A stretch of DNA of 64,000 nucleotides from Ailanthus altissimus (Eukaryota > Streptophyta > Magnoliopsida > Sapindales > Simaroubaceae). The stretch covers positions 14,496,501-14,560,500 of the forward strand of contig OX327710.1 of the NCBI GenBank assembly GCA_946807835.1. The letters run 5' to 3'. Of this stretch, positions 1 through 11,379 are shown one piece after another (position 1 is the stretch's first letter; every line of letters begins with the position of its first letter). Both the position numbers and the translations under genes were made by a program. Below the pieces are notes generated by a model. That model saw nothing but the letters and a program-made list of their open reading frames with translations. It was not told the DNA's origin and did no database searches.

Positions 1-189
1 ACTCTAAAATTATTATTGATCCAACTAACTCAAAAAAGAATTTATTTTAGAATAGGTGTTTAAACATTGAAAATTTTTTAATTAGTCCTTATAGTTTTTA
101 AAAACCTTAATTAAATTTTTTCATTGAAAAAATAATGTTTAAAGAGCATTTTTTATGGCAGTAAAGTAATTTGATATCTAATTAAAATA

Positions 190-360
190 AAAATAATGCT
201 ACACATCTCAAGTTTGTATCCTAAGTTATATCTCAAGTAATGATGTGCTAAATAATTATTAGGTGTAATGGATAATTTTAAAATTTACATAATTTCTCTA
301 CTTAATGGTTGTTTGACAAATCATTACTTGATATACAACTTAGAATGTGTAGCATTACTC
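190..360. mobile_element. Small MITE, hAT-like
   Basis: The ends are inverted copies around TAATGCTACACAT, read from 193 on the + strand and from 357 on the - strand. The similarity continues inward through AAGTT and CAAGTAATGAT. The flanks are TTAAAATA (182-189) and TTATAATA (361-368), a 7/8 match expected for an hAT-type 8-bp target duplication. The corresponding sites near 1473 and 27929 lack the insert and act as empty sites. It has no coding capacity. Confidence 0.65.
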
Positions 361-459
361 TTATAATACTCAATAAAGAGTTTTATATTTAATCAAATTT
401 ATTACAATGTCTTTAAAAAGTACACTTTAAATATTTTTTAATGACAAAAATTATTTGAA

Positions 460-1340
460 AAGTATAATTACACTCTCATAGTATGGTCAAAAGGACAAGT
501 TAATTATTCTATTTTTGAAAATATTAAAAAACGCTCACTTTTATTAAATTTTTTTGTTAGTATAGACAGTACTAAGGATAATATAGTATTTTATTCATAA
601 CAAGACACGTGGCACTATTTGACTATATATTAGAGTTGACTGATCAATGACCAATGTTGACCTGTATTGACTAGCGTTGACAGATAGTTTATCAATGGTA
701 ACTTGTTGTTGACCAATTTGATTAGCGTTAATTAGCACCAGATCGATTCATCATAAGCTCCATGTTATGTGATCTATGCTATAATGATATTACTTTCACT
801 GATGAAGCATGGGACCAATTCATCATATGCTCCATATTTCGTGAACATTATAGTGTTATTTCTTTCACCAATGAAGCATCTGATAAGTACTTAAAATTAG
901 TATGAAAAATAGTGGGGCATTATTTTTTTTAATTAATTTCAAGCTCCTATAATACTTTATTTGTAAAAATAACCCCAATTTTACATAAATTATAAAATTT
1001 AGAGTTTAACGGTGTACACGGTGAGATTATACGTAACACCACAGTACCATTGGTCAACGTCAATCAAATGCTAATTAATATAGGTCAACTGTAAGTAAAC
1101 TGATCAATATCAGTCAACAATCAGTCAAAAGCTTGTTAACATCAAAATTATGTCACATGTCAAAATTATATAAATTTTATTTAATTATAAAGAAAATTAT
1201 ATTTTAAATAATATCATAGTAATTATAATAATTACCATCCAACTTAACAAGAATATTTAATGCAGACATTATTTTTAGACTTTTTAAAACATGGTGACTA
1301 ACTTATCTTTTTGATTATACTACGGGTGTAATTATCCTTT
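460..1340. mobile_element. Long inverted-repeat (foldback) element, copy 1
   Basis: The left arm (about 460-760) and right arm (about 1040-1340) are diverged inverted copies. AAGTATAATTACAC at the left end matches AAGGATAATTACAC read from the right end, and the inner arms carry many GTTGAC/GTCAAC motifs. No ORF is present. A second copy lies at 28013-28841. I found no convincing target duplication, so the superfamily is unassigned. A non-autonomous Mutator-like element with long terminal inverted repeats is one possibility. Confidence 0.5.
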
Positions 1341-1451
1341 ACCTTTAATGTTTTGTATTTATTATAATTTTGTTAATATAATACAATTTTTTTTATAAAA
1401 ATACCATTAATTTAAAAAAGCAGCAATTGTATTATAGAGAAGAACATTTTG

Positions 1452-1600
1452 ACCCATTTTTTAGGATAGTAAAGTAAATTGATATCTAATAATAATAAAT
1501 AAATAGTCTTATATTTAATCAAATTTATTTGGATGTCTTTAAAAAGTACACTTCAATATTTTTTTAATGATAAAAATTAACAAATTTTTTAAAAATATAT
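1452..1600. repeat. Partial direct duplication of about 148-445
   Basis: GATATCTAAT, TATATTTAATCAAATTTATT and GTCTTTAAAAAGTACACTT recur here in the same order as near 173, 385 and 411. The 171-bp MITE present in the first copy is absent. Confidence 0.6.
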
Positions 1601-2399
1601 AAAATTATTTAAGTAATTCAACTAAACTTTAGGAATTAAATTGTCTAACTTTTTCTTAAACAACTGTTTAGAAGATTTCCTATGCATTTTCGACAAATTA
1701 TCTTATTAAAATTATTACTTATTTGCATATAGTGCGTATAAATTATATGTTAAAGCTGTTGACTTCAAAATTTGGTTACCTTGAAGTTAACAAGTTGAAT
1801 TTATTTCTTATAAAAAACTTGATTTAGTCTTTAGAAAAATCGAGATTAGAATTGGACTTATCTGCTTTGAGGTACTGAACCAATGAGAATCTTGCAAGCA
1901 CAGAAGAAAGTGAGACTGTACCAAAGATTTTTTTAGCATATGCACTTTGATGCTTAAGTCAATAAAAATTTAAAAAATAATAATAATAATGCAAGAAGAC
2001 TAAAATAAATAAAGAAGAGTTCAAACGGCTTTTAGAATACAATAACTTCTCTAGTAGATTTTGCTAATAAGTGAGAAAAATAATTTCATAAAGGAGCAGA
2101 TCTCTCTAATAATCAAGATATAGATTTAGATTTAGATCTATTTGTGTAGGCCTTTACTCAGTAAAATTAAATTTTATTTATCAGGCTGTAATGTAAACTT
2201 AATATGTAGTATCAGAATTCTAATAGGATTGAAAGTTCTTCAGAATTTTTCTTCCTAGATTCTTTTATTAGAATTATATTTAAATAAGGTTGATCTTTTT
2301 TGTCCTTATAAAACTTGTATCGAGATTGTAAGAGTTGTGCTTAATAAAGTATATCTCATCTTTGTCTCTGATTTATAATAGTTAAGTTCTCTTAAATTT
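1601..2399. other. AT-rich intergenic stretch, no gene seen
   Basis: No ORF or RNA gene is supported. Around 2300-2350 a TATA-like CCTTATAAAACT followed by AATAAAGTATATC resembles the promoter and poly(A) layout of a plant LTR, but I could not find ends or a partner copy. Confidence 0.4.
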
Positions 2400-2731
2400 A
2401 TTTGAGTAAATATGATGGGTTGGACACAATTGGTGATTGGTTAGCTCGTAAACCAATCGTTAAAGTAACAATGGGCAACATCAGGTATGGGTCCAATTTA
2501 AGTTGCTTTGACTTTACCCAATTTTTTATCAGGACTTACCTTAATCTAACCCTATTTTGAATTGGGACGAGTCAGGATGGGAATAAATTTCAAAAAATTC
2601 AAGATATAACGGGTTAGGTTTCTTTCTTTTGAGTTGGTTTAGAAGTTGGATTGAGTTTTTTTAAATTATTTTTTATATATATGTTTGAAACTTTGGTCTT
2701 TTTATATAAGGTTTAGTTTTAATTGGGCTTA

Positions 2732-2775
<44 letters not shown>

Positions 2776-3100
2776 TGTTTAAGTTTATTTTTAAGATATG
2801 TTTTTAAAATATTCAATGGATTTTTATTTTGGAAAAATATATGTACTTCTTTTATTGAGTTAAATAGAGTAATTGAATAATTGAAACCTTTTTCTAATTC
2901 CCTAATTCTCTCTCCAATCATAATTAAATTGAATAAAGTGAATTAAAATTTCGATTAAAATAAATTTTATTTTTAATATTAAAGTGAATTAAAAATTAAC
3001 AATTTATGTAATAAAATTATAATAAATTAAATATATATTGATCAACTCCTTTTGATAATTTTATTAAAAGTATAAAAGTATTAGACTCTTTAATACATGC
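2400..3100 (-). mobile_element. Inverted partial copy of the hAT-locus 3' region
   Basis: Read on the minus strand, this matches the downstream part of the hAT-related locus (about 8230-8720). Shared elements are the GGGGAATTG-like block, ACTAAATAAAAGAAG, TCAAAATAAAA, and the run of AAACTCAAA and CCCAATTAAAAC blocks. Only the non-coding 3' part is present, so this looks like a truncated, inverted third member of the family at 6920-8745 and 59295-61165. Confidence 0.55.
2740..2771. repeat. (TA)n microsatellite
   Basis: About 15 uninterrupted TA units lie inside the inverted hAT-related copy. Confidence 0.9.
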
Positions 3101-3239
3101 GATGTGACAAAAGATCAAAGTGATAAATGATTAAATTTACAACAAAATTCATTATGCTTTATTACCTCATATTCGTAGTAAAATTATATAAACTTACTTT
3201 ATTATGTTAATTGTATTAATTTAATAGCTGATTATGTGA

Positions 3240-3960
3240 AAGTAATAATAACTAATTTTAATTCTAATTGGATTTATAATTATTACATTATTAATTTAAA
3301 TTTAAATTCTAATTAGTAATTATTACATTTTTAATTATAATTTGATTTCAATGTCAATTCTAATTCAAAATACTTATAAATTTATAATTTTTATATTATC
3401 AATTCAAATTTAAATTATAATTAGTAATTATTATATTTCTAATTACAATTATGATTTCAATTCCAATTTCAAATACATATATATTTATAATTCCGAATTT
3501 ATAATTGTTATATTATCAATTCAAATTTAAATTATAATTAGTAATTATTATATTGCTAATTACAATTATAATTTCAATTCCAATTCCAAATACATATAAA
3601 TTTATAATTCTAAATTTATAATTGTTACATTATCAATTCAAATTTAAATTCTAATTAGTAATTATTTCATTTCTAATTATATCTACGATTTCAATTTCAA
3701 TTTTAGTTCAAATATATATACATATATAATTCCAATTATGATTTCTATTTTAATTCTAATTCAAAATACATATACATTTATAATTCCAGTTATGATTTTT
3801 ATTTCAATTTCAATTCTAAATACATATATATTTATAATGTCAATTAAATTTATAATTGTTACATTATCAATTTAAAATTTAATTTTAATTAGTAATTATT
3901 ATATTTATACTTGTTAAATTATCAATTAAAATTTTAATTTTAATTTGTAATTATTTTTAG
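3240..3960. repeat. AT-rich tandem repeat with 117-bp unit
   Basis: The block AATTCAAATTTAAATT recurs at 3401, 3518 and 3635, exactly 117 bp apart. A diverged copy sits at 3869, which is 2 x 117 further on, and a shorter-spaced one at 3293. Each unit carries TAGTAATTATTA, CAATTCCAATT-like and ACATATAxATTTATAATT blocks. About six decayed units are present. It is composed almost entirely of A and T, with no coding potential. Confidence 0.85.
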
Positions 3961-5180
3961 ACTTGACATATATATCACATATGTGTACTAAATTACTAAT
4001 GCCATTGTTTTGGTTTTGGTAGATCTTTGGTGCAAGTTCAGACCCACTCATGACTCATCCTCAACCTCAATCATTCAAATATTCTCTTACTTTTTCACAC
4101 TCCTACATCATTATTGTTCTAGGCAGACACGGAGGAGTGCTAAGCGAGACTTGATGTTTATGAGATTAATAGACCATGATCCTCATTTAAGTTAAGTCTT
4201 CATTTAAGTAAACACAAACATATAATTAGTGATTAATAAAAAGAAAATAAAAAAATTAAATCTTGATCACTCTACTTAACATAATACACGTGTCAAATTT
4301 CTTTTAAAAACTTAGATAAATGTAATTTAAAAAAGAATTCTAACTCAACATAATAAGAGACTATTATCTTTTTAGGGAATTAACCCTTTCTTCTATAATT
4401 GAAAGTTATTTACTCTGTCTCAATAAATTTCTTACTTTAAATGCATAAGTATTTTAATATATATATATATATGTATGTATGTATAGGAAAGATCAATTTG
4501 CAAGAGATGGCCCCAATAAAGTTTTTACCAAATAATAAGTAAATATTTCAAAAAACAACAAAGTCGGGTTATACGTGGGATCAATCAATTTATAGAGATG
4601 ACCCCTTCTTCTATATAGGTAGATATTTAAACTAAGCTATAGATAAAATTTAACTAGGCAAATTCTAATAAATTTCCTACCACATAACAAATTCTAGAAA
4701 GTTTCTTACACCATTTGTGTAAGCAATTTTTGTTTTGTACAAAAAAGAAAAAAGAGAATGAAAGGATGTACCGCATTATATATATATATATATATTCTAT
4801 AAAATTTGTTTATGCATTTGAAATTAAGATTGAGCACATTTTCAAAACCTAGACCGATCTGATGGATTCGATTCAAAAATTTTAAATTGATCTGAGTTTA
4901 GGTAATTTATTCAGAACCGATCGGGACCCATCATGAAGGATTCGATCGAGTTCTGCAGTTCTTAAAAATTCTCAAAATCTCAAAACCGAGTAGCAATGAC
5001 CTTTTTTTTTAAAAAAAAAAAAAAATTAATCGAAGTGCAAAACAATGCCGTTTTTATATATCTTTTATTTTTTTAAAAAAAGAGGTACAAAACACACCGT
5101 TTTAAGGGGCAAAACGGTGCTGTTTTGCACCTACAACTTAATAAAAATATAAACAAAAACAAAAACGAATTGTTTGCTTT
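3959..5180. repeat. Duplicated host segment, copy 1 (copy 2 at 46105-47439)
   Basis: This aligns in the same orientation with 46105-47439. Shared landmarks are AGACTTGACATATAT at the start, GACACGGAGGAGTGCTAA near 4129, CTCAATAAATTTCTTACTTT near 4419, GGATGTACCGCAT near 4764, and CAAAAACGAATTGTTTGCTT at the end. The GC-richer part (4010-4200) looks like a former promoter or exon edge, but no gene family is recognisable. The short ORF there is not conserved as an ORF in copy 2. Confidence 0.75.
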
Positions 5181-5480
5181 CTTCTTTCTTAATTCTTACA
5201 AGTCATTCGTCTCTCTTCTCAGTCAACCAAGCTTGGCTCACCTAATCATCGTGATCTATCTCTCCGTTGCCACTCGACTTGCAAGCTCGGCTCTTCAAAC
5301 TCGCTTCACAGCACTTCTGCAATTTGCAGCACTCCTCGCGTCTCTGTCTTAGCCTCCACCCACCGTGGCTCTTCACCATGTCTTAGCCACCAACGACAGC
5401 AGCACAACACCACCACCACCACCACCACCACCACTCAGCACTCACCAACGGAAGCCACTGTTAAAAAGGTGATGCTTTTT
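5181..5480 (+). other. Pyrimidine-rich, exon-like block, unidentified
   Basis: This stretch is clearly richer in C than its surroundings (CTCTTCTCAGTC, CGTTGCCACTCGACTTGC and similar) and contains a CAC triplet run. It ends near AAAAAGGTGATG, which could be read as a splice donor. The only ATG in the lower half (5378) is followed after one codon by TAG. The pattern resembles a plant 5' UTR or first exon, but no protein family is recognisable. It directly follows duplicated segment 3959-5180. The function is unknown. Confidence 0.3.
5406..5434. repeat. (CAC)n microsatellite
   Basis: About nine CAC/ACC triplets in a row lie in the pyrimidine-rich exon-like block. Confidence 0.85.
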
Positions 5481-6335
5481 TTCCCTCTCTTCTTCTTTTT
5501 CATACCACATTATCCCTTCTCCAATTTAATAAAATTTAGTTATTCTTTCAGTTTAAAGTTTATTAATTCTTTTGAGAGATAAACCTTGACAGAATGAAAT
5601 GAAATCTTATTAATGAAAAATAAGCAAATGCACTTAATCGGAGAAGACAAAACGAAATCTTCTAATAAAACATAACACAATTTTTTTTTTTAAAAGTACT
5701 TCAATATGCAATGATATTATGCATATTCGGTAATGTATTTGATTTGTGTCTCCCGGACGTAGTATCACATTTAACAATAATTATCATATTTATAATTGTT
5801 GACTTTATTATTTCATTATGCAACTAAATAATACTTTATCCATAAATGATGTACAATCATCATATTAATTATTTTATCTCGGAAGTCTCTCAATAGATTA
5901 TAAACATTTTATATATTTATTTAAAAGATGAATAGACTGGATAGTTTTTACATTTATGTTACGAGTGTTAAATTTTGTGTTACGCAATTGAAATTCTGTA
6001 CGATAGATTTGAAATTTTAATTTTAATTTCAACTTTTCACCGAAATTGAATGCATAAGATAGCAAAAAATTGAAGTTATTCAACTTTTTCTTGATTTGTC
6101 AATACAACGTCATCAACATATTAATCTTGTCATCGTCTTTGTTAAATAAATTGAAACTGAAGCTCTGATAAAGAAATTAAAATTTTTGTATTTTTATTTT
6201 AAATAATAACTATAAAAAGTGGTCTTTATATAAATTTTAAATTCTTAACTTATATAAAAAGAATTGATCCATAAAAACTATAACTATAATATAAAAGTTG
6301 ACAGAATAGGAAAATTTTAAATTGACAAAACTAAA
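5481..6335. other. AT-rich intergenic stretch, no gene seen
   Basis: The sequence is low complexity and AT-rich, with no supported coding or RNA feature on either strand. Confidence 0.5.
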
Positions 6336-6910
6336 AGGATAATATTATAAATATTTTTGAAATATTGTTTAATTATAAAAATACTCACAAATTTAAAAAA
6401 TCGACGTTATTACTCAATTTTTTTATAAAATATGTACAAATGTTTAATCGTTAAAAATATTTTATTAAATTAAATAAATTTCATATCAATCAATGTTAAA
6501 TAATCATTTTGTTCTTTACACGCTTAACAAAATTGACATGATAATGACTTGCATAAATTTTAATGTTTTGATTTTTAAATATAATAAAAAATTAAATAAT
6601 AATAAAAATAAAACTTTTAAAAATATTTAAAAAATAAATTAAAAAACAAAAACAATAGAAATTTTAAAAATTCAGGTGGCCAAAATAGCCGTGATTTTTA
6701 AAAATTTATTATATTATTCTATTTAAATTTAAATATTTAAAATATGAAAAGATGTGATTAACTTGGATCGGTTAAGTTTGACGATAAATTCTTAATCATT
6801 GGACATTTGTGCATATTTTGTCAAAAACTTAAATATTAATATTAATTTTTTAAATTTATAAATATTATTATAATTAAGTCATACTTTAAAAGTGTTAATA
6901 ATAATATCCT
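6336..6910. mobile_element. MULE-like MITE with long inverted repeats
   Basis: The outer ~130 bp at each end are inverted copies. AGGATAATATT opens the left end, and the minus-strand read of the right end opens AGGATATTATT. Both continue through TTTAATTATAA, AATTTAAAAAAT and ATATGNACAAATGT. The 9-bp flanks are AAAACTAAA (6327-6335) and AAAATTAAA (6911-6919), an 8/9 match as expected for Mutator-type insertion. It is 575 bp long with no ORF. Confidence 0.65.
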
Positions 6911-6919
6911 AAAATTAAA

Positions 6920-8745
6920 TAAGATAGTAACTCTAATAGGCTTCATTTCCTTTAAGCCTTTGTTAGTTAAGATCAAGTTGTTAAAAAGCTGCTTCTAGTC
7001 ACTAAAAAAACGAAGTTTGAAAATCATGAAGAATTTGTCATAAGTAAAAGTTTGAATTTTAATTTAAAAGAAGTGTAATTTTTTTATTAAAGTAACAAAT
7101 TTTACTTTTAGTCTAAATTTTCATTTTATAATTTTGCTTTCTCAATTTTGAATTTTTTCACAGTTGACACTTATTTGTATATTTTAATTGTTTACAGATG
7201 AATTCAGATTCAAGTTCAAATAATAATATTTATTGTAGACTTATAATTTCATTCTTAGTTAAATTTTAAAAATAAATTAAACAATCAAAAAGAAACTTCC
7301 TTTCTACTACACCTTACTCTAAAAAAGAGAAATTTTGCACTACAAGCATCTACACAAAGATTGAAAGCGTAATTATATTTCGTGCGGTATAAAATTATGA
7401 AAAACAAAGTCAAATATAATTATTATGGTAAGATGTTTGCTTGCAATTCAGCACATCATAGAACTAGTAATATCAAAGTACTTAAGAGAGTTGTAAAGAA
7501 ACAAAAAAAAAGTAATTGATGAGCCGCAAAAGATTTTTGGTAAAGAACCTACTGGAGAATAGAGAGAGGATAATAATAATGTGCCTTACGGAGTTAAGAA
7601 GCATGTTGGCAGACACTGTGAAAATGGTAGTAATAGATGAGTTATTTTTTAATTTTGTAAAGAATGTGAGATTTCAATATTTTTACAATGTGGTAATTTT
7701 TAAATTTGATGTCTTGTCACGTAGAACCATAAGTAGGGAAGCAATTGAGTTGTTTACCGTAAAGAAATCTATGTAGAAGAGTTTGGTTAGTGGACAGCAA
7801 GTGAGCTTAAAAATTAATATATAGATTTCCATTCATAATCACAATTATATAGTTGTCATTGCTTATTTTATAAATAATTATTAACAATTGTATAAGAGGA
7901 TTTTGAGTTTTTTTCCTGTTTCAAACTATAGAAGAGAAACGATTGCAAAGCAACTAGAGGCTTGTTTGTTGAATTAGGACATTGATAAAGTATATATTAA
8001 TTCAATTAACTCAATAAATCATAATGAATTTTAATGTGAATTTAAACATATATCATTTTCACGTTTGTTGCATTATGTGCATTAAAGATTAAAAATTTAT
8101 TTTGAATAACTACATTATCAATTACTAATACTATTGTAATTTTGTCAAAATTATGCAAGTTGATCAATATATATTTAATTTATTATAATATTTTTATAAA
8201 CATTATTAATTTTTTAAAATTTACCTTAATATTTACAAATTTTAATTTAATTTAATCAAAATTCTAATTCACTTAATTAAATTTTCAATTCAATTATGAT
8301 GAGGATTGGGGAATTGAAAAGAATATTTAATTATATAATTAATTTAATTAACTAAATAAAAGAAGTTCATATATTTTTTTCAAAATAAAACTCGATTAAA
8401 TATTTCAAAAATATCTAAAACATTAAATAAACTCAAAACGCACAAGCCCAATTAAAACATATCTTTTATATATATATACTCAATTAAAACTCAAAGCTCA
8501 AAACACAAACATATAAAAACGAATTTAAAAAAGGCTTACGACATACCTCAATCTTCAAACCCTTTCAAGAGAGAGAGAGACAAATTAAACCAAGTGTATC
8601 CCAAATTCAATATTCTGAATTAAGGTCCTAATCATAAATTAGGTTCGATCGGGTTGACCCGAACTTGGATTGAACCCAATAATTTCGAGACCTATTTAAA
8701 ATTAATTAATTTACGACAATGATTAAAAAAATAAAAAAAATTTCA
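6920..8745 (+). mobile_element. hAT-related locus, copy 1 (copy 2 at 59295-61165)
   Basis: This aligns with 59295-61165 in the same orientation, from the CTCTAATAG and TCATTTC blocks to the ATTAAAAxxATAAAAxAAATTTCAAA block. A decayed hAT transposase lies in the middle, followed by AT-rich sequence with GAGAGAGAGA and several GGGTTGACCC-like stretches. The element termini were not identified. Part of the 3' section also occurs inverted at 2400-3100. Confidence 0.65.
7395..7990 (+). pseudogene. hAT transposase remnant (RICESLEEPER/DAYSLEEPER type)
   Basis: The family binds and moves hAT DNA transposons; domesticated members are the plant DAYSLEEPER and RICESLEEPER proteins. Here an N-terminal BED zinc-finger remnant is visible at about 7405-7500 (KVKYNYYGKM, with the zinc-binding Cys positions already changed). 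The middle region follows at 7516-7776, where FNFVKNVRFQYF and RRTISREAIELF match the conserved part before the catalytic domain. A stop follows at 7774, and the next blocks (KGETI-like, CLLD-like) persist only in fragments to about 7980. Most of the DDE core, the hAT C-terminal dimerisation domain and an intact start are missing. It is a relic and not a gene. Confidence 0.7.
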
Positions 8746-9112
8746 AACATATGATGGTTTTATTTTTGTTTTATTACAATTGTCTTATATATATATATGA
8801 TTAATAATGTTTTTGCAAAGGTGGGTATTTTAGAACTGAATGAATAAATCAAACCACTTTTAATTTGGCTCAATTCTATTTTGAATTATGTTTTTGAGAA
8901 TCGGGTAGTTTAATTCGGGTTAAAATGAAAAAAATGTTAAAAAATAAATTTAAAAATATATCAAGAACCTAACTGGTTTGATTTGATTTAGCTATAGGTC
9001 GGTGTAAGGTTAGTTCTACTACAAATTGAATTAATTGGTTTGATTCAAGGTCAATACCTTGAATCACATCGACTCTAAATCGACTTTATTTTAGCCTACT
9101 TTTTTCAACTGG
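8746..9112. other. AT-rich stretch with weak inverted motifs, no gene seen
   Basis: It contains a TA run near 8790 and repeated TTTGATTT/TTGATTCAAGG blocks. CAAGGTCAATACCTTG near 9048 is a short palindrome. No coding feature is supported. The stretch ends at the truncated 5' LTR of the Tat element. Confidence 0.4.
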
Positions 9113-9630
9113 CTTGCAATGTCTTTAGAAAAAAAAGTCTTGGAAGCCAAGAGATCATGATAATCTAAAATTATGAAGACTTACCCAACTCAACCATAAT
9201 ACCGATGAATATAAGTACAATGAATATTCTCTGAAGATCGATACTATAAATAGGTGAGCAAATCACAACAAAAGGGACTTAAGAGAATTCTATTGGTACA
9301 AAATTCTGAATTTTAGTTTTCAGCATCTTCCTGCAAAAACACATCCTTTATGATCTTTCTTTATTGTTCTCCTAAACCTCTACCAAAAACCAAACTTTTT
9401 TTACTTAAGTATCGGAGAATCTTTACCAGAACCCACCGTAGCGAGGTCATAACAATAATTTCAAGTATTTTGCAAGTGTTCTATCGTCATTAGTAAAGGA
9501 AAAAAATTCAAATTTTAACCTTTAGGCCCAGTAAACAGTGTTTTGCAAGTGTTCTACAGTCATTGCTGATTTTCACAACAAAACAAATTCAAAACTTGTT
9601 GGCTTATAAAATTATTTTTCTAGTTAATAG
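9113..9630 (+). repeat. 5' LTR of the Tat element, truncated
   Basis: From TGTCTTTAGAAAA onward it aligns with the end of the 3' LTR (about 23576-24078). Shared blocks are the TATA-like ACTATAAATAGGTGAG near 9242, ACAAAATTCTGAATTTTAG near 9298, and TCATTAG near 9489. The first ~1.2 kb present in the 3' LTR is missing, so the left end of the element was deleted. Confidence 0.8.
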
Positions 9631-9633
9631 TTT

Positions 9634-9654
9634 TTAGCACTGTCTGTAGGAATT
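9634..9654 (+). other. Primer-binding region, Tat-like
   Basis: TAGCACTGTCTGTAGGAATT just inside the LTR resembles the TGGCxCxGTCTGTGGGAA sequence commonly found at this position in plant Tat and Athila elements. Two or three G-to-A-type changes are apparent. Confidence 0.6.
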
Positions 9655-9705
9655 AGGATGAAAGACTTTGTTCAAAAGACATTTCATCACCCAAACACAA
9701 TCAAC

Positions 9706-11290
9706 ATGGCAAAACAATCATCTACTAGCTGAAATTCAATTGTAGGAGAGCAAGCTTTGAACCTGGACAAGAATGGAGGCCATGAAAATCAGCCCACATA
9801 TAAATTGGAGAGCTCATTATCAACAAAAATTCAACAAGAATTGAGGACGCCGAGGGAAGAGAGAGAAGAATTAAGACAACTTATGGTTGAGTTAATAAAA
9901 AAATAGAAGAAAATAAGGAGAAAAGGTAAGGAACGGTGGTAGAAGAGAATCTCAAGCTGTAGAAGTCTAAATTTAGGAACGGCTGGAGCAAAGGGACAAA
10001 TCAAAAACCCTGCGTGACCTAAACGGGGTGACAAGACAAAATCAAGTCCCTCTTGAGAGAGAGACAACACAAATTAGAGAGTCTGATCAGATGATGAAAA
10101 ATGAACCACTAACGGAACTGCACAATAATGCCAAACTGCATCTAAAAGATAAGGTTTTTAGAAGAGAAAGAGAAGAAAGAACAACCTTCTCCAAAAAAGA
10201 TAAAAAGAGAAAGGAGATCTCCATTGACAGACACGCTGAAGGATATGGAGCTCTCAAACAAGTTTCAACTTCCGAGCCTTACAATTTACCAGAGAGTTAC
10301 CAAACCCAACCATTATGTAGACCAAGTTACCGACCTGAAATCAATTGCAGGGTTGAGGTAGGATCAGATGTAAAGGCTCTTTTATATGAACCTGAAGGGA
10401 CTGACTCTTCTTTAGTATAGGAGTTTGAGCAATACAGCATCTCCTTTTACCACGAACTAACCAAAAAGTTCTCCCAACTCTTTTGAGGCTTTTATAAAGT
10501 GGCTAAGGACCCGAAGCAGTTGAAGCATGTTAAACAAGGTTAGGAATGAAAGCCTTAAGGATTGGTTTTACAATGAGGTAATATCACTGGGCACTTTTTA
10601 ACCAGCCTATTGCCCTAGAAGCTCTGAAATCAGGGCTAACGCTGAATAGGTTCTAGTATTACCTGTCCGAGAATAATATTCCAAACTATGCAGCAACATA
10701 CAATAATGTGTCAAAGTATATTATTATAGAGGAAGAAAAGCAAAGAGATCCCTTAGTGATTCCCTCAGGGGACAAGTTAGACCAAGGGGAATAAAAGCTA
10801 TGGGCAAAAAGAGAAACCTTCACCTCTTCTTAAAAATATTGAAGGACAATTAATAATTGTTGACCCCAAAAAAGAAGAAATTTATCAAATCAGCGCAATA
10901 TGCCTAACAATTAGAGAAATAGTGGGCCAAATAAGTCTCGCCCATACAGTTACGATGAACGGCCTAAAAGCCTCAAAAATCCTAGAGAACACCCTACCGA
11001 AGAAAGAAGGGTGGCTCGGGTGAAAACTTTCCTCTCTTTGGCAGTACCGCTAAAAGATGTTTACAAAGCCACTAAAAACAGGGGATTGTTCAATAAAAAT
11101 TTCGAAGGAAAAGAGGTAGAGCAGTAGATGGATCCAAAGGGCTAGTGTAATATACACAGAAATGCAGGGCATGACACAATGGAGTGTTTGGAGCTAAAAG
11201 GTAAGTGGATGCTCTGATAAAGAACGACTATCTAGGAGAATTTCGAGCAGAAAGGCAGCATAATTTGCCCGTTAACTAACCTGTTGGGTC
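9706..11290 (+). pseudogene. Tat-type gag remnant
   Basis: Gag would form the capsid and carry the RNA-binding zinc knuckle. The first ATG after the primer site is at 9706 but stops after eight codons. The charged N-terminal region can be followed in pieces (LRTPREEREELRQL near 9840, then the open stretch 10028-10420). The capsid domain is recognisable at about 10530-10770 (SLRDWFYNE, ALEALKSGL-like, EEEKQRDPL). A zinc-knuckle-like CxxHRNAGHDTMEC lies near 11140-11185, typical of Tat gag. Stops and frame changes occur throughout, so no protein is made. Confidence 0.7.
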
Positions 11291-11379
11291 GAATCTTAAC
11301 CCCACTATGATTATATCTTATAGCCCACGCTAGCAGAAGATTTTAACAGACAGAGAAAGAACTACTCTAAGTATTCAAT

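Larger units (their letters stand above)
1..1432. repeat. Diverged duplicated segment, copy 1 (copy 2 at 27762-28938)
   Basis: This segment aligns by eye along its whole length with 27762-28938 in the same orientation. Shared blocks include the opening AAAATTATTATTGATC-like stretch, the GTTGACTGATCAATGA block near 633, and the TTGTATTTATTATAATTTTG block near 1354. Copy 1 carries an extra 171-bp MITE at 190-360 that copy 2 lacks. No gene is visible in either copy. A third partial duplication lies at 1452-1600. Confidence 0.75.

Noticed and set aside
2673..2921. 82-codon minus-strand ORF
   Set aside because: It crosses a TA microsatellite and lies in the non-coding part of the hAT-related repeat.
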